A stretch of DNA of 64,000 nucleotides from JACDAE01 sp963717195 (lineage in GTDB: Bacteria > Chloroflexota > Ktedonobacteria > Ktedonobacterales > Ktedonobacteraceae). Shown piece after piece: positions 44,005 through 53,105 of the stretch. Both the position numbers and the translations under genes were made by a program. Position 1 is the first letter of the stretch, and every line of letters begins with the position of its first letter. The notes under the pieces were generated by a model. That model did not search any database. It saw only the letters and a list, made by a program, of their open reading frames with translations, and had not been told where the DNA came from. The stretch lies in contig CAVQVR010000006.1 in NCBI GenBank assembly GCA_963717195.1, forward strand, positions 558,001 to 622,000, written 5' to 3'.

Positions 44005-45201
44005 TTATTTGTGTTTACGCTTTGCCGCTCCCCGGATAGTTCGTGAACTGGCAATCAGGAAATCCCCTAATGTGGGTACTGGATCGCGCCAATCGAAGAC
44101 AGAAAATGCAGTTTTGCCGCGTAAAGACTTCAAGTAGGCATATGGCGTCGTAATTCCTGCTCGTATCTCTTGCAACCCGGCTGGAAGGTCTGTTAACATG
44201 CGAATCCAATGCGTTCCATAACGGGGACTGGTAGAAAGCGCTACCGTCTCCTGCCCCACGACAGCACAATACTGCATATAGGGAAAATCCAGCCCACAGG
44301 CAATGCAGAGCGTATGCCAACCCCACGGACGCACATTGATATCGAGCAGTTTGTACTGCTGATCACGCCGATCATACTTGAACTCAACCTCGACCATCCC
44401 AGAAACACGCATATGTAAAAGAAGCTTTTCAGCCAGCTCAAAGAGTTCCGGGACAGGTACAGCCTCAACGAAACTACTACCCAACCCATAGTCGATAGGA
44501 TATTGACGCGTTCGCTGCGCCGTCATTCCGGTGAGAATACGCCCTTCCTCACAGAAAACCGCGGCAGAAAACTGCGTGCGTCCATCGCCCGGAATAATCT
44601 CCTGCACCATTACTTCATCGGCAGGAATAGTTTTTACCACAGTACGGTACTGCTCAAGGAGTTCCTCGCGCGAACTAGCTGGCAGTGCTTTGAGGCGTGT
44701 TGCATATTGAAATTTTACTGAGATGGCTGGCTTAATAATCACAGGGAACATAATATCGAGCGCAGCCAGTTCGTCCTCATTAGCCGGATAGTAGGTACCA
44801 GGGCAGGGCACGCCGACCTCGTGAGCCATACGATATGTCAGGCGCTTATCGTTCGCCCACTGGATCACGCTCCAATCTTGCGTCACGAGGCGATAGACCT
44901 GTGACAGCAACGGTGCATTGCACGACACAAGTTGCACGACTTCATCTTGCGTAGGAAAGAGCACCCACTGCTCAAGATGATAGTGCTTGCCTATGCTCAA
45001 CAAAAATGGCACAAACGCCTCGTCATCCATATGTCCACGCCAATGAAAGCGCTTCACAACATAACGCGAAAACCAGGCTGAACGGGGCGTATCGTCGATG
45101 ACGATGCACGGTATTCCCCGTTTCCCCAGACTCCTTACCACTCCCAGAGCCTTAAAATCGCTTCCCAGCAAGACAACGCCCCGTTTTTCACGTTGATACA
45201 T
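44005..45201 (-). CDS. ATP-grasp ligase
   Basis: A 398-residue ATP-grasp enzyme related to carbamoyl-phosphate-synthase-like and D-aspartate-ligase-type proteins. The N-terminal part is a Rossmann-like pre-ATP domain (GVVLLGSDFKALGVVRSLGK). The grasp core has FPVIIKPAISVKF, MVQEIIPGDG and VEVEFKYD, with the metal site LLDINVRPWG. It would join a carboxylate to an amine using ATP. Next to a FemAB-like transferase and sugar-amine genes, an amide decoration of a glycan is the likeliest role. Confidence 0.78.
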   Translation of the reverse strand: MYQREKRGVVLLGSDFKALGVVRSLGKRGIPCIVIDDTPRSAWFSRYVVKRFHWRGHMDDEAFVPFLLSIGKHYHLEQWVLFPTQDEVVQLVSCNAPLLSQVYRLVTQDWSVIQWANDKRLTYRMAHEVGVPCPGTYYPANEDELAALDIMFPVIIKPAISVKFQYATRLKALPASSREELLEQYRTVVKTIPADEVMVQEIIPGDGRTQFSAAVFCEEGRILTGMTAQRTRQYPIDYGLGSSFVEAVPVPELFELAEKLLLHMRVSGMVEVEFKYDRRDQQYKLLDINVRPWGWHTLCIACGLDFPYMQYCAVVGQETVALSTSPRYGTHWIRMLTDLPAGLQEIRAGITTPYAYLKSLRGKTAFSVFDWRDPVPTLGDFLIASSRTIRGAAKRKHK

Positions 45202-45225
45202 ATGCTATCCTTCTTCTTTAGAGTA

Positions 45226-46428
45226 CTACACCTTCACCAATATATCGGATGTGTATGTCGTCGTGCGTGCAACATGCTGCGCGATCTCGTGAGCAGCGGC
45301 ACCAGCACCTGCGACAAAGCGACAGATCGGCCCGAAGGTAAACCCGGATAGAGCACCCACAAAGTAGAGGCGGGGGACGGAAGATTCAAACGAGGTATTC
45401 TGCACCGGAGAACCATCCTGTGTCAATACCTTCTGGCGCAATTCAGGGGCGATAAACTTTAACGTGTCAATATCAGCCTGATAGCCTGTACCGAGGAAGA
45501 GATGGTCGATTTCACGCGTCGTTCCATCGCTCAGTTCACAATGCAGCCCTTCTCCCTGTGGGGTAGCCTTCACAATACTCGTCTCAGGCGTCAGGCGTAC
45601 CTTGCCTTCTACACGCGAACGTAACCACTGAGCACCAGCTGGCCGTACAGCACGCCTGTCTATCGAGTCACGCATTTTATCTGGAAGACGGCTGAAGAGC
45701 TGAGGATAAGCGATCACCCAGTTCAATCCTGGAGGGCCAACATCACTGGGCGGATAGAAGATGTGACGTGCCGGACCAGTGCGATCATACAATTTGCGAT
45801 TAATCCAGATGATCGGCCCGCGTGCAATTACCTCAACGGTCGCACCCGCCTCGTACAGTAAAGCGGCATACTCTAGAGCGCTCTGCCCCCTGCCTACGAC
45901 AGCAACGTTGCGCCCTTTAAACTCCGTTAGATCAGTATGTTCCTGGGTATGCGAGGCCAACGAGGAAGGAAGGTTGCGTGCAAACTCCGGAATATTGGCA
46001 AAAGATGCAATTCCGGTAGCAACAACGACATGACTGGCATCGACACTACGCCCATCAGCAAGATCAAGGTGAAAACGCTCTCCATCATGTCTTAACGACC
46101 GCACATATGTAGGATCGATATCAGGAACAGCGTGTTCCTGGAACCAACGGCAATAATCAAGGAAGAATGGAAGAGGAATGGGCCGTTGCTCACGAGATCC
46201 AATAGAGGCGGCATACCTGTTGAGGGTATACTTGCCGGCTGGATCTGAGAGACTCGCCGCGCTCCAGAACGACTTCAAGTACATATCCGCTGGCATCTTC
46301 TGCCAGAAGTCCATTGTCTTTCCAAAAACGCGGGTGGGTATATTTTTCCCTCGTAGATGCGCCGCGATTGAGAGCCCGTAAGGGCCAGCTCCAATCACAA
46401 CGGTAGTATCACTCTGCTTCACGCTCAT
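45226..46428 (-). CDS. FAD-dependent monooxygenase-like oxidoreductase
   Basis: A 400-residue two-dinucleotide-binding flavoprotein. FAD motif VVIGAGPYGLSIAAHL, NADPH motif VAVVGRGQSALEYAALL, the linking ATG (VVVATGIASF) and a late FLGTGYQADI resemble flavin monooxygenases of the N-hydroxylase/BVMO-like type. Its substrate is unknown; in this operon it may oxidise an amino sugar or its attached amino acid. ATG at 46428 follows AAAGGAGAAT. Confidence 0.8.
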   Translation of the reverse strand: MSVKQSDTTVVIGAGPYGLSIAAHLRGKNIPTRVFGKTMDFWQKMPADMYLKSFWSAASLSDPAGKYTLNRYAASIGSREQRPIPLPFFLDYCRWFQEHAVPDIDPTYVRSLRHDGERFHLDLADGRSVDASHVVVATGIASFANIPEFARNLPSSLASHTQEHTDLTEFKGRNVAVVGRGQSALEYAALLYEAGATVEVIARGPIIWINRKLYDRTGPARHIFYPPSDVGPPGLNWVIAYPQLFSRLPDKMRDSIDRRAVRPAGAQWLRSRVEGKVRLTPETSIVKATPQGEGLHCELSDGTTREIDHLFLGTGYQADIDTLKFIAPELRQKVLTQDGSPVQNTSFESSVPRLYFVGALSGFTFGPICRFVAGAGAAAHEIAQHVARTTTYTSDILVKV

Positions 46429-46614
46429 ATTCTCCTTTGCCACAATAATAAAAAGTGTTGAATACACAGTTCACTTGTCGCACATCGTTTATCATTCGTA
46501 AGATTACCATGCTCATTTCTGAAAAGGCATGTCTGATCGGTTGAGATGCAGGTTATTTCAACAATAACAGTATGAAAAATTAGACCTGCATTTCCAGAAA
46601 TCGAAACGTTTCTC

Positions 46615-47625
46615 TTACGCTACCAATGTTGTCGTATCGCGTCTCTCCTGCGCATCAAGCCTTTCCTGAGCTGATGCCAGCACCCGCACAACCCTCAGCC
46701 CGACACCACCATGCGCACGTGGTAACAATCCCGAACGAATGGAATTGGCGAAATCCTCACACTCAAGGCGTAATGGCTCAATCCAATCAATATGTGGAAT
46801 GGTGATCTCCCCAAAGCGATAGGAAACGCCTGGATCTGCATGCACATCCGCACCTTTGTTGTAAATCTTTAACATCTCAGATGGATTCGTATCATCATAA
46901 ACAACCATCCGTGCATCACCGACAATCGTGACGCGCCGAATTTTACAGGGGTGCAGCCAGCTCACATGAACGTGAGCATGCATGCCGTCGGCGAAGTCAA
47001 GGTCCAGGTGAGCAACATCATGGATATGTGGCTGCAAATGTGCATGAGCCTGCACCCGCACCTGCTCAGGTTCCTTTCCTAACAGGTAGAGCAGAATCGA
47101 TATATCATGGGGAGCCAGATCCCAGATCACGTTAATATCGCTGCGGAATAGACCCAGATTCACCCGTTCCGTTTCTATAGAATAGATTTTGCCCAACTCA
47201 CCACTTTGTATCAGCTTACGCAACTCATGGACAGCCGGACTATACTCAAAAGTATGACCCACCATGAGAATAAGATTGAGGTCCTGAGAGAGTGCAACCA
47301 GTTCTTCCGCTTCCGCAACGTTGGCCGTTAATGGCTTCTCCACCAGAACATGCTTGCCATGCAACAATGCTTCTTTCGCCAGGCGATAGTGAGTGCGCAC
47401 AGGTGTTGCAATGACGACTGCATCGACATCCGAACTAAACACATCTTCTAGCTGGGTCGTTGTCTGCATCCCGGGCTGCTGTAAAGAGATGCCTGCCAGA
47501 CGGCGAGCATCGAGGTCCGCAATCATAGCAACAGAGGCATGGGGCAATGCATCAAGATTACGTGCAATCTTCGGCCCCCAATATCCCCAACCAATCACAG
47601 CAAAACGTAGTTCCTTTGTGTTCAT
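46615..47625 (-). CDS. Gfo/Idh/MocA-family sugar dehydrogenase
   Basis: A 336-residue NAD-dependent oxidoreductase. The Rossmann part starts RFAVIGWGYWGPKIARNL, and EKPLT (in HVLVEKPLTANVAEAEEL) marks the family active-site loop. The HDISIL motif near the middle of the protein supplies the catalytic His-Asp region. With the DegT aminotransferase just upstream, it recalls WlbA/WbpB-type steps that make 3-amino-3-deoxy sugar nucleotides. ATG at 47625 follows GGGGGAA. Confidence 0.83.
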   Translation of the reverse strand: MNTKELRFAVIGWGYWGPKIARNLDALPHASVAMIADLDARRLAGISLQQPGMQTTTQLEDVFSSDVDAVVIATPVRTHYRLAKEALLHGKHVLVEKPLTANVAEAEELVALSQDLNLILMVGHTFEYSPAVHELRKLIQSGELGKIYSIETERVNLGLFRSDINVIWDLAPHDISILLYLLGKEPEQVRVQAHAHLQPHIHDVAHLDLDFADGMHAHVHVSWLHPCKIRRVTIVGDARMVVYDDTNPSEMLKIYNKGADVHADPGVSYRFGEITIPHIDWIEPLRLECEDFANSIRSGLLPRAHGGVGLRVVRVLASAQERLDAQERRDTTTLVA

Positions 47626-47692
47626 GTGTTCCCCCTTTTTAGTACTTTTTCCTATGGAGTGGCAAAAGGCATATCCTTTCACCACTCAGAAT

Positions 47693-48808
47693 TTACCGCA
47701 GCGCATGAGATGCCTGAGAGCTCTTCACCGCCTGCACGACATACTCACACTGTTGCTGAGTCATCTCTGGATAGATCGGCAATGAGACGATACGCTCAGA
47801 TGCGGCCTCCGTCACAGGAAACATACCATGCTTATATCCATAAGGTGCACACGCAGGTTGCAGATGTAAAGGGATAGGATAGTGAACTCCTGTACTGATC
47901 CCTTGCTGCTGCAAGAGCTGACGAAACTGATCTCGCTCTGGAACCTGAACAACGTAGACGTAATACACATGCTCAGCCCAGGAGCGTACAACAGGAATAG
48001 CCTCCACCACGTCGCGCAACTGCTCATCATATATATGAGCCAGCGCTCGCCGCGCTTCGTTCCAACGCTCCAGGTAAGGCATTTTCACCTGTAATACTGC
48101 TGCTTGCAGTTCGTCCAGACGACCGTTCGTTCCCATAACCTCATGCTGATAACGTATGCGAGAGCCATGATCACGGAAGAGACGCAGGCGTTCAGCCAGC
48201 TCATTATCACTCGTTACACAGATGCCTGCTTCACCATACGCCCCGAGATTCTTGCTATAATAGAGACTAAAACAGCCAATATCGCCCATGCTACCAACGC
48301 GTCGACCTGCATAGGTTGCGCCATGCGCCTGAGAAGCATCTTCAATGACGCGCAGTCCATGCTTATGCGCAAAGTCTAGCACAGGCTGCATATCCGCCGA
48401 CTGGCCATAGAGATGAACAGGGATGATAGCGCGTGTGCGCTCGCTAAGCACCTGGTCAAGTTGGCGATAATCTAGAGTGTAGGTATCGGGCTCAACATCG
48501 ACGAAAACAGGAGTCGCACCTACCAGGGCTATTGCTTCTACGGTGGCAATAAAGGTATTCGCGACAGTGATGACTTCATCGCCAGGTCCGATATCACAGG
48601 CACGTAGCGCCAGCTCAAGGGCCTCCGTACCGGATGAAATACCAACACCATAATCGCTTCCACAATACGAGGCAAAATCTTGTTCAAACGCCTGGCAACG
48701 TGGGCCAAGAAACAACTGCATATGTTCAAGCACATCTTCAAAAGCTGCCATTACGTCTTTTTTGATGGTATGATATTGAGCTGATAAATCTACCAGTGGA
48801 ACCTGCAT
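47693..48808 (-). CDS. DegT/DnrJ/EryC1/StrS sugar aminotransferase
   Basis: A 371-residue PLP-dependent aminotransferase for nucleotide-activated keto-sugars. Family marks are VPLVDLSAQY, GISSGTEALELALRA, DASQAHGATYAGRRVG and the PLP-lysine region SLYYSKNLGAYGEAG. It should place an amino group on a sugar that is then used in the polysaccharide. It heads the minus operon that includes the Gfo/Idh dehydrogenase 68 nt downstream. ATG follows GAAGGAG. Confidence 0.85.
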   Translation of the reverse strand: MQVPLVDLSAQYHTIKKDVMAAFEDVLEHMQLFLGPRCQAFEQDFASYCGSDYGVGISSGTEALELALRACDIGPGDEVITVANTFIATVEAIALVGATPVFVDVEPDTYTLDYRQLDQVLSERTRAIIPVHLYGQSADMQPVLDFAHKHGLRVIEDASQAHGATYAGRRVGSMGDIGCFSLYYSKNLGAYGEAGICVTSDNELAERLRLFRDHGSRIRYQHEVMGTNGRLDELQAAVLQVKMPYLERWNEARRALAHIYDEQLRDVVEAIPVVRSWAEHVYYVYVVQVPERDQFRQLLQQQGISTGVHYPIPLHLQPACAPYGYKHGMFPVTEAASERIVSLPIYPEMTQQQCEYVVQAVKSSQASHALR

Positions 48809-49278
48809 ACAGGTTTACTCCTTCAACAATCATCGTACAAAGACAACACCATTTTCCTCATTTGAGAAAAACACTAAAAAACACTACTTTCTCCAAACAT
48901 CTTACTTACTTCGCTATTCTTTGATTAAAACTACTCGCAATCAGCTTAGCACGATCTGGTATAGATGCAGCTAAGATACAGGTTGAGAATTAGTCTCTTT
49001 ACAAAAGAAAGATAGTAAAAATAAGACCATATACCTGACCTTATTTTCAGAAAAATGGAGGGTTTCCTCCAATTTCTGCATCGTAGCTCCCCTCGAACAA
49101 GAGATCCAGAACTCCAAAACGCGTTTCTCTCTTCCCAAAGGACTACTTATATGTACCGTATCGGCAATATATACCAACTTCTGTATGGTCATCTCTACGA
49201 TTTCGATACTTCACCATTGTATTTTTAAATTGCGAACGAAAAAGTCACTCTTTTAAAAGGTAAATACATACAATCATC
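48809..49278. other. AT-rich divergent intergenic region
   Basis: No convincing gene; a 73-codon minus frame at 48971-49192 has no ribosome site and weak character. On the plus strand, GTATCGGCAATATATACCAACTTCT (49159-49183) is loosely like the shared promoter element, but no TATACT lies at the expected spacing. Confidence 0.35.
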
Positions 49279-50544
49279 ATGAGGAAAATTATGACAAACT
49301 ATTCTTCTATAAAAAATGGATCACAATTATACTCCAAAAATACTTATGATACATTCTGGCAAACATTAGTCGAACCACGCATTACCCAGGAAGAGTGGAA
49401 CGAGGCGGCACAAAAAGCTCTGGCACTCCTGGATATGGAATCAGATACCAATGTCGAAGATATACTCCCACGCGTACTGGGAGAAGCGGCCTATGGACCG
49501 AAACAATGGCAACTTAGCTTCGCCAAACGCCTCTATTACCAGGTAAAACCATTCCTCCCACGCTCCCTTCGCACCCTTGGCAGACAACACTATCGCCAGA
49601 GCCAGGAGGCACATTTCCCCCTCAATTGGCCCGTTGAAGATCGTTATGTACGCTTCCAATTTCAGGTCCTCGCCTGCGTATTAGAACAACGCGGACTCGA
49701 CTCAATTCCTTACGTCAACTTATGGCCCGATGATAAGCGTTACTCGTTTGTCATTACTCACGATATAGAGGAAGAGCAGGGTGCGACCTTTGTGGAGGCG
49801 GTGGCAGATCTTGAAGAACAGTATGGCTTCCGCTCTCTCTTCAATTTTGTACCGGAGCGCTACCCTATAGATACTGGCCTGCTACAAGATCTCAAACAGC
49901 GAGGATTTGAAATTGGTGTTCATGGCCTCAAGCATGATGGCAAGCTCTTTTCATCACGTCCCAGCTTTGAACGCAGAGCTGCAAAGATCAACGAGTACCT
50001 GCACGAATGGGGAGCGGTTGGTTTTCGTACACCTTATACACATCGTAACCCTGAGTGGATGCAGGCGTTAGATGTTGAATACGATCTCTCCTTTTTTGAT
50101 ACCGACCCTCATGAGCCTCTCTCTGGTGGAACTATGAGTATATGGCCGTTCCAGCTAGGAAAATTTATGGAGCTACCCTATACGCTCACACAAGATAATA
50201 CGCTCGCTAACATTCTACGTGCAGAAACTCCAGCACTCTGGACAGACAAAGTAGATTTTCTTGCACAATGGCACGGAATGGCATTGGTCAATGTCCACCC
50301 TGACTACCTGCGCTCGAAACAGTGCTGGACCCTTTATGAGGATCTCTTAAAAAACATGCAGGAGAGAGAGGGATACTGGCACGCATTGCCGCGTGATGTC
50401 GCACACTGGTGGAAACAACGTATGCAATTCCAGCCACAATACCAGGATGGACAATGGAACCTGGCAAGCCTCCCTGGCGCTACCAGTGCTCAATTCCAGC
50501 TCAATTATCAAGAAAATGATTCTACCTACGCCTATTCATTATAG
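49279..50544 (+). CDS. NodB-like polysaccharide deacetylase
   Basis: A 421-residue protein with a helical N-terminal region (about 1-150) and a NodB-fold domain after it. Metal and catalytic motifs are FVITHDIEE (motif 1, usually TFDDG), IGVHGLKHD (motif 2, HxxxH type) and GFRTPYTHRN (motif 3). Later NVHPDY supplies a further His. No signal peptide is visible, so it may act on a cytoplasmic sugar intermediate. An ATG five codons in is an alternative start. It is next to the initiating transferase gene. Confidence 0.75.
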   Translation: MRKIMTNYSSIKNGSQLYSKNTYDTFWQTLVEPRITQEEWNEAAQKALALLDMESDTNVEDILPRVLGEAAYGPKQWQLSFAKRLYYQVKPFLPRSLRTLGRQHYRQSQEAHFPLNWPVEDRYVRFQFQVLACVLEQRGLDSIPYVNLWPDDKRYSFVITHDIEEEQGATFVEAVADLEEQYGFRSLFNFVPERYPIDTGLLQDLKQRGFEIGVHGLKHDGKLFSSRPSFERRAAKINEYLHEWGAVGFRTPYTHRNPEWMQALDVEYDLSFFDTDPHEPLSGGTMSIWPFQLGKFMELPYTLTQDNTLANILRAETPALWTDKVDFLAQWHGMALVNVHPDYLRSKQCWTLYEDLLKNMQEREGYWHALPRDVAHWWKQRMQFQPQYQDGQWNLASLPGATSAQFQLNYQENDSTYAYSL

Positions 50545-50686
50545 GCGTAGGGTAGACCGTTATTTTTTTACTACTTCCAGATCACTTTTCTACAATTTCT
50601 CTACGTTGAATAGCACGGTTCTTACACTTATATTGCGTACACTAACTCTTGAAAGAAAATTTACCGATCCAGGAGTTATAACACAT

Positions 50687-51361
50687 ATGAGCGTTCACGC
50701 CGCACCAATTCAGGTTCTTCACGTTGATTATAGCTATCAACGCACTAAACGAGTAGTAGATATTGTATTCACGTTGCTTATTCTTATTCCACTGTGCATC
50801 CTCACCGCCATCGTTGCGCTCATGATCCGCCTCAACTCGAAAGGGCCTATCTTCTTTCGTCAGAAGCGAGTCGGACAGAATGGAATAGAGTTCGAAATGC
50901 TCAAATTCCGTTCTATGTATCATAACAGCAATGACGCACTGCATCGTGAGGCAACGCGACAATTTATGAATGGCGGGACTCTGAGTCATGAAGAGGATAG
51001 CGGCAAACGCTATAAACTGACGAATGATACACGCGTTACTAGAGTTGGTCGCTTCCTCCGCAAAACCAGCATTGATGAACTTCCCCAGTTCTTCAACGTG
51101 CTACGCGGCGAAATGACCCTGGTGGGTCCTCGCCCTGCTCTTCACTACGAGGTTGACTTATACAGTCCACAGGATCGTTTACGCCTGCTCGGGAAACCGG
51201 GACTAACGGGACCATGGCAGGTGTACGGACGCAGCCGGGTCTCCTTCCAGCAGATGATACAGATGGATGTTGATTACCTGCGTCAACAATCTTTGCGCCA
51301 GGATCTCAAACTTATCGTTATGACTGTTCCGGTCATGGTCCTGGGTCATGGAGCAGCCTGA
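50687..51361 (+). CDS. Undecaprenyl-phosphate sugar phosphotransferase (initiating enzyme)
   Basis: A 224-residue bacterial sugar transferase of the PssY/WcaJ catalytic type. One membrane helix (RTKRVVDIVFTLLILIPLCI) is followed by the catalytic region: GPIFFRQKRVGQNG, FEMLKFRSM, RFLRKTSIDELPQFFNVLRG, MTLVGPRPAL and LLGKPGLTGPWQVYGR. It moves a sugar phosphate to undecaprenyl phosphate, the first step of repeat-unit synthesis. It lacks the large N-terminal membrane part of WcaJ. ATG at 50687 has AGGAG upstream; an earlier open frame overlaps the previous gene and is not used. Confidence 0.88.
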   Translation: MSVHAAPIQVLHVDYSYQRTKRVVDIVFTLLILIPLCILTAIVALMIRLNSKGPIFFRQKRVGQNGIEFEMLKFRSMYHNSNDALHREATRQFMNGGTLSHEEDSGKRYKLTNDTRVTRVGRFLRKTSIDELPQFFNVLRGEMTLVGPRPALHYEVDLYSPQDRLRLLGKPGLTGPWQVYGRSRVSFQQMIQMDVDYLRQQSLRQDLKLIVMTVPVMVLGHGAA

Positions 51362-51986
51362 TAGAGAACATAACCCTTTTGCTCAGCATCGACACAGGAC
51401 GGGGCATCTTGAGAACAGAATTGAGGTTGTTGTGGGGCTGCGGTCCCACAACAACCTCAATTCTGTTCCGTTGTGAGCGCCGCAGGCGCGAGGAGTGGCG
51501 AGAACGCATAAGCCCTACCCCTACACGCCGAGCAAGATGAAAGTCAATAGAATTCCATAAAAAATCACACACATCTCCATAAAACAAATAACTGACGGGA
51601 AATTTTACTATTGTAGTACCGTAACAAGGTTAACACATCTGCACTCATCTATACTTTTTTCCTATCCATCATTCCCATTTCTCAACATTTCCGACAACGT
51701 TCCCAACACTTTTGTAGTGTACCATTCATAGTGTCGGTGCAGATAGATACATACATATCACTTCCTTGATCCTAAAGTGTCTTTTCAGCAACCTGGTCAA
51801 GAGAAACGTATGCAAGATCCATCTACAGTGAGTAAAAGGTAAGGGGATATGTATAAATGAACACCACACATACACAAAGGTCTCTCATGCGGCACCTGAT
51901 TGAGAGCAGGCAGAAACGTGTTGAGCTGAAGCAATAATCATCAGCTCGCGATTGTTGGAAGTCCAAAAAATCATAGGGGGAACACA
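51362..51986. other. Intergenic region with hairpin and a dispersed word
   Basis: No gene is supported. A 24-bp hairpin lies at 51413-51468. At about 51485-51518 a GC-rich word (GGCGCGAGGAGTGGCGAGAA, then CATAAGCCCT) is related to 16787-16817. The last 300 bp is AT-rich leader for the response regulator. Confidence 0.5.
51413..51468. terminator. 24-bp hairpin downstream of the sugar-transferase gene
   Basis: Arms 51413-51436 and 51445-51468 pair perfectly around an 8-nt loop, 51 nt after the stop. It is probably the operon end. Confidence 0.7.
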
Positions 51987-52724
51987 ATGAAACTGTTACT
52001 GGTTGATACTGATCGAGATTTGATTGAGATGCTTTCAAGCTGGTTAAAGACCGTGGGGTATGAAGTGTATCGTGCCTACACTCTGGAGCGAGCGCAACAT
52101 ATATGGGAGGAACAGGAGCCAGATCTCGTGATTATAGAAACAGCCATGGAAGGGGAAGAAGGATTGGCCTTCTGTCGTGATATGCGCACCACGCATGATA
52201 CACTGGTTCTGGCTTTAACGGAAGCAACTGATTCACAGGATGAAATTCGTTGCCTTGAGTCGGGAGTCGATGCTTACCTGCGTAAGCCATTCTTCCCTGG
52301 CCAATTGCTGGCACACATTCACGCACTCAGCCGTAGGGGACGTTCCATGCACACAGCACCAACTCCTTCCATTCTCACTATCGGCCCTATTCGTATCGAT
52401 GCAGTTAGCAGCAAGGTCAGCGTCAATAACAAAACTGAATACCTCACGCCAATAGAAAATAAGTTACTGCGCTTTCTTGCCATTAATGCGAATAATGTAT
52501 GTACAGGCAATCAGATCGTTTCTCACATCTGGGGTTTCAGTAATTATGGAGATACCAGGTTAATCAAAGCCCACATTCAGCACTTGCGCCAGAAAATAGA
52601 AAAGGATCCTAACAATCCCGCTCACCTCTTAACGGTACGAGGAGTCGGCTACTCGCTCGTGCATCGCTCCTTAGAAGAGTATGACAGCAAGGAAGTGACC
52701 CGTGCTTTGCAAGCAGCGATGTAA
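51987..52724 (+). CDS. OmpR-type response regulator with Glu at the phosphorylation site
   Basis: A 245-residue protein with a receiver domain (1-115) and a winged-helix DNA-binding domain (about 130-230; TPIENKLLRFLAINAN, IVSHIWG, LIKAHIQHLRQKIEKDPN, LLTVRGVGYSL). In the receiver the residue normally phosphorylated is Glu51 (LVIIETAM, where LVILDxxMP is usual), and the acidic pair is Asp7-Thr8. The conserved Lys remains (LRKPF). It is therefore unlikely to take phosphate normally and may act as constitutively active or be controlled otherwise. No histidine kinase is adjacent. Confidence 0.85.
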   Translation: MKLLLVDTDRDLIEMLSSWLKTVGYEVYRAYTLERAQHIWEEQEPDLVIIETAMEGEEGLAFCRDMRTTHDTLVLALTEATDSQDEIRCLESGVDAYLRKPFFPGQLLAHIHALSRRGRSMHTAPTPSILTIGPIRIDAVSSKVSVNNKTEYLTPIENKLLRFLAINANNVCTGNQIVSHIWGFSNYGDTRLIKAHIQHLRQKIEKDPNNPAHLLTVRGVGYSLVHRSLEEYDSKEVTRALQAAM

Positions 52725-52763
52725 GGTAGTCTCACTGACACTTTTTACCAGATAAAACACGCC

Positions 52764-52846
52764 AAACCGGTAGGGAAGCCATTTAGTGGAGCCGTGACCG
52801 CGTGCGTTAGCATCCATGGAATACTCAATGGCTTCCCTACCGGTTT
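52764..52846. repeat. Inverted repeat with GTAGGGAAGCCATT arms, copy 1
   Basis: Arms 52764-52783 and 52827-52846 (20 bp) enclose 43 nt. The right side (GGAATACTCAATGGCTTCCC) and the left side (GTAGGGAAGCCATT) match the element at 54731-54814; the two flank the actin operon. Confidence 0.75.
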
Positions 52847-52929
52847 ACGGCTCTCCACAATTTCTGATACCGTTCAGGAACTGATTGGAACCCCCAATAT
52901 AGAAGCATCCCCTTCATTTTCAACACAAC

Positions 52930-53049
52930 ATGCCGATAAATCCTCCTCCACCTGGCCCTTTAGAAGCGCATCTTGAAAAAATCAGGACTTTGGGCTATCA
53001 ACGTCCAGGAAAGCGATACAAGTACCGAGTTAACTCGTTTAGTAAATAA
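52930..53049 (+). CDS. Possible 39-residue basic protein upstream of the actin gene
   Basis: A short frame encodes a Pro-rich start (MPINPPPPGPLEAHLEK) and a basic tail (GYQRPGKRYKYRVNSFSK). Composition is protein-like but no clear ribosome-binding site precedes it. The frame contains the perfect palindrome CGAGTTAACTCG at 53026-53037. It may be a real small partner gene or chance. Confidence 0.25.
   Translation: MPINPPPPGPLEAHLEKIRTLGYQRPGKRYKYRVNSFSK
53026..53037. promoter_or_regulatory. 12-bp palindrome, possible operator of the actin operon
   Basis: CGAGTTAACTCG is a perfect palindrome 68 bp before the actin gene start. Position suggests an operator or partner-binding site; this is inference. 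Confidence 0.3.
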
Positions 53050-53105
53050 ATCGACAATATTTTTATTTGGATAACACGGTGATAACTCTGAAAGGAATCA
53101 TCTTT

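Noticed and set aside
49159..49201. A promoter-like match (GTATCGGCAA ... ATACCAACTTCT) before the polysaccharide deacetylase gene.
   Set aside because: Box spacing is about 4 nt short, and TACGAT stands where TATACT is expected.
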